Shown here: positions 62,151 to 64,000 of the stretch, in pieces
Layout: each line of letters opens with the position of its first letter
Position numbering within the stretch: position 1 is the stretch's first letter
Source of the DNA: Peribacillus muralis
GTDB lineage: Bacteria > Bacillota > Bacilli > Bacillales > DSM-1321
Direction: 5' to 3'
DNA: 64,000 nucleotides
NCBI RefSeq assembly: GCF_001645685.2
Contig: NZ_CP017080.1
Location: forward strand, 1,602,001 to 1,666,000
Notes under the pieces: generated by a model
The model's database searches: none
Seen by the model: only the letters and a program-made list of their open reading frames with translations
Told to the model about the DNA's origin: nothing
Translations under genes and position numbers: made by a program

Positions 62151-64000
62151 ATGCGAGCAAGAGATTTAGTTGTTATATCGAGCGTCATCATGATTGTTGC
62201 CATGTTGGTCATTCCATTGCCGACATGGTTGTTAAGTATTTTACTCCTTTTAAACATCTCTCTTGCGCTGCTGGTTCTATTGACAACGATGAATATGAAA
62301 GAACCCCTTGAATTCTCAATCTTCCCTTCGCTGCTCCTTTTACTGACATTATTCAGGCTGGGGTTGAATGTTTCCACGACACGTGCCATTTTGACCTATG
62401 GAGATGCTGGAGGCGTTGTAGAAACCTTTGGGTCGTTCGTAGTCGGAGGCAATGTACTTGTAGGATTAGTTGTATTCATCATTTTGGTCATCATCAATTT
62501 CATCGTCATCACGAAAGGCTCGGAACGCGTCTCGGAGGTTGCTGCCAGGTTTACGCTGGATGCGATGCCAGGGAAACAGATGGCCATTGACGCGGATTTG
62601 AATGCAGGGATGATCTCCGAAACGGAAGCTCGTGCCCGAAGGGACAAGATAAGTAACGAGGCAGACTTTTATGGCTCGATGGATGGTGCGAGTAAGTTTG
62701 TTAAAGGGGATGCAATTGCTGGGATCATCATTGTCATCATTAACTTGATTTTTGGGATGGTCATCGGCGTCATGCAATTGGATATGAGTTTTGCGGAATC
62801 TGCCACACATTTTTCCATGTTATCCGTTGGTGATGGAATCGTCAGTCAGGTGCCAGCCTTATTAATTTCCACAGCTACAGGAATAGTCGTTACCAGGGCA
62901 GCCTCGAATGGCAATCTTGGTGCGGATATTGTCGAACAGCTATTTCAATTTCCGAAAATGCTTTACCTGACGGCAGCGACCATATTCCTGCTAGGATTAT
63001 TCACTCCCATTTCCGACTTATTTACTTTGCCGATCGCAGCTTTATTAGTTATTGGCGGTTATACCATTTCAAGGATACCGAAGCAGGACGAAAGTGAAAT
63101 TCAGGAGATGGAAGAAGTGCTGGAAACGGATGAAATGAAAAGTCCGGAAAGTGTCGTTAACCTGTTAAGTGTTGACCCGATCGAATTCGAGTTTGGATAT
63201 GGACTGATTCCTCTTGCAGATGCCAATCAAGGGGGAGACCTGCTGGATCGTGTCGTCATGATCCGCAGACAGCTTGCCATTGAATTGGGACTCGTCATTC
63301 CCGTAGTCAGGATACGGGATAACATTCAGTTGAATCCAAATGAGTATCGTTTGAAAATTAAGGGAAGTGTCATGGCAAAAGGGGAATTGCTGCTTAACCA
63401 TTTCTTGGCCATGAGTCCGGGGATGGAGGATGATTCGATAGAAGGGATCGATACGATCGAACCTTCCTTTGGCTTACCTGCCAAATGGATCACGGATGAT
63501 ATGAAGGAACACGCCGAGATGATGGGGTATACAGTCGTTGACCCTCCGAGTGTAGTTTCCACACACTTGACGGAAGTCATAAAGGCCAATGCTCAGGATC
63601 TGCTGGGCCGGCAGGAAACGAAGCAATTGATCGATCACCTCCGTGAATCTTCACCAATCCTTGTAGAGGAAGTCACACCTAACCCATTATCGATAGGTGA
63701 TGTGCAAAAAGTGTTGGCGAAGCTATTGAAGGAAAAGGTGTCGATAAGGAATCTACCGATCATTTTCGAAACACTTGCTGATTATGGAAAACTATCCACT
63801 GACACGGATTTACTTACTGAATATGTGAGGCAGAATTTAGCAAGGCAAATTACAAATTCCTTTATTAACGATGAGAATAAAATTAAAGTGATAACCTTAT
63901 CGGGGAAAGTGGAAAAAAACATCGCTGATGGAGTTCAGCAAACTGAACATGGTAACTATTTATCACTTGATCCAACCATATCGCAATCCATATTGGAGGC
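62151..64000 (+). CDS. flhA: Flagellar export gate protein FlhA, cut by the window edge
   Basis: The frame is open from ATG 62151 to the end of the window, 616 codons. FlhA proteins are about 680 residues, so some 60 are missing. The membrane half (about 1-320) has the signatures NISLALLVLLTTMN, FRLGLNVSTTRAIL, ITKGSERVSEVAARFTLDAM, PGKQMAIDADLNAG and GDAIAGIIIVIINL. The cytoplasmic ring-forming half begins about residue 345 and includes IPLADANQGGDLLDRV and RDNIQLNPNEY. It forms the nonameric docking platform for chaperone-substrate complexes. AGGAG lies before the ATG. Confidence 0.96.
   Translation, partial: MRARDLVVISSVIMIVAMLVIPLPTWLLSILLLLNISLALLVLLTTMNMKEPLEFSIFPSLLLLLTLFRLGLNVSTTRAILTYGDAGGVVETFGSFVVGGNVLVGLVVFIILVIINFIVITKGSERVSEVAARFTLDAMPGKQMAIDADLNAGMISETEARARRDKISNEADFYGSMDGASKFVKGDAIAGIIIVIINLIFGMVIGVMQLDMSFAESATHFSMLSVGDGIVSQVPALLISTATGIVVTRAASNGNLGADIVEQLFQFPKMLYLTAATIFLLGLFTPISDLFTLPIAALLVIGGYTISRIPKQDESEIQEMEEVLETDEMKSPESVVNLLSVDPIEFEFGYGLIPLADANQGGDLLDRVVMIRRQLAIELGLVIPVVRIRDNIQLNPNEYRLKIKGSVMAKGELLLNHFLAMSPGMEDDSIEGIDTIEPSFGLPAKWITDDMKEHAEMMGYTVVDPPSVVSTHLTEVIKANAQDLLGRQETKQLIDHLRESSPILVEEVTPNPLSIGDVQKVLAKLLKEKVSIRNLPIIFETLADYGKLSTDTDLLTEYVRQNLARQITNSFINDENKIKVITLSGKVEKNIADGVQQTEHGNYLSLDPTISQSILE

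Noticed and set aside
1..64000. CRISPR arrays, insertion sequences, prophage, tRNA or rRNA genes
   Set aside because: No regularly spaced repeats, transposase or integrase genes other than XerC, phage genes, or tRNA-like cloverleaf ends were seen while reading both strands.

Overview
The window is a stretch of chromosome from an endospore-forming, flagellated member of the Bacillaceae. Gene order and protein lengths follow the Bacillus subtilis rlmN-to-flhA region closely. A lepB gene between rplS and rbgA, which is not at this place in B. subtilis, points to a relative such as the Peribacillus/B. simplex or B. cereus lineages; that genus-level guess is inference. Almost every gene lies on the + strand. 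Only rpmB is on the - strand. No rRNA, tRNA, insertion sequence, prophage or CRISPR array was seen.

Layout: 1-5.5 kb holds the end of rlmN, the Ser/Thr phosphatase-kinase pair prpC-prkC, the ribosome GTPase rsgA, rpe and thiN. 5.5-6.3 kb holds the 26-codon sporulation gene spoVM and divergent rpmB. 6.3-12.3 kb holds yloU, the fatty-acid-kinase-like yloV, the L-serine dehydratase pair sdaAB-sdaAA, and recG. 12.4-16 kb is the phospholipid/fatty-acid cluster fapR-plsX-fabD-fabG-acpP, opened by a canonical promoter with a FapR operator. 16.3-24.4 kb holds rnc, smc, ftsY, ylxM and ffh. Between ftsY and ylxM is a roughly 1-kb patch with two broken genes. 24.5-32.3 kb holds ribosome and RNA maturation genes (rpsP, khpA, ylqD, rimM, trmD, rplS, rbgA, rnhB), lepB, and the FliK-like/FlhB-like pair ylqG-ylqH. 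32.7-36 kb holds sucCD and dprA. 36-43.7 kb holds topA, trmFO, xerC, hslVU and codY.

From 44.5 kb to the right edge runs the fla/che operon: flgB, flgC, fliE, fliF, fliG, fliH, fliI, fliJ, ylxF, fliK, flgD, a small flagellar-operon gene, flgE, swrD, fliL, fliM, fliY, cheY, fliO(fliZ), fliP, fliQ, fliR, flhB and the first 616 codons of flhA. Together they build the rod, MS ring, C ring/switch, export ATPase, export gate, hook cap and hook.

The genes are ordinary. The most unusual signals are in how some of them start. fliG's Shine-Dalgarno and GTG lead through an A8 tract into a 9-codon mini-ORF whose stop overlaps the in-frame TTG. swrD appears to start at ATT, with a perfect hairpin looping out the gap to its Shine-Dalgarno. 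The fliE-fliF spacer duplicates the fliF ribosome-binding sequence next to a C5 tract that could pair with either copy. I found no wholly new multigene system. The nearest candidates are these three translation-initiation arrangements and the ylqG-ylqH pair.
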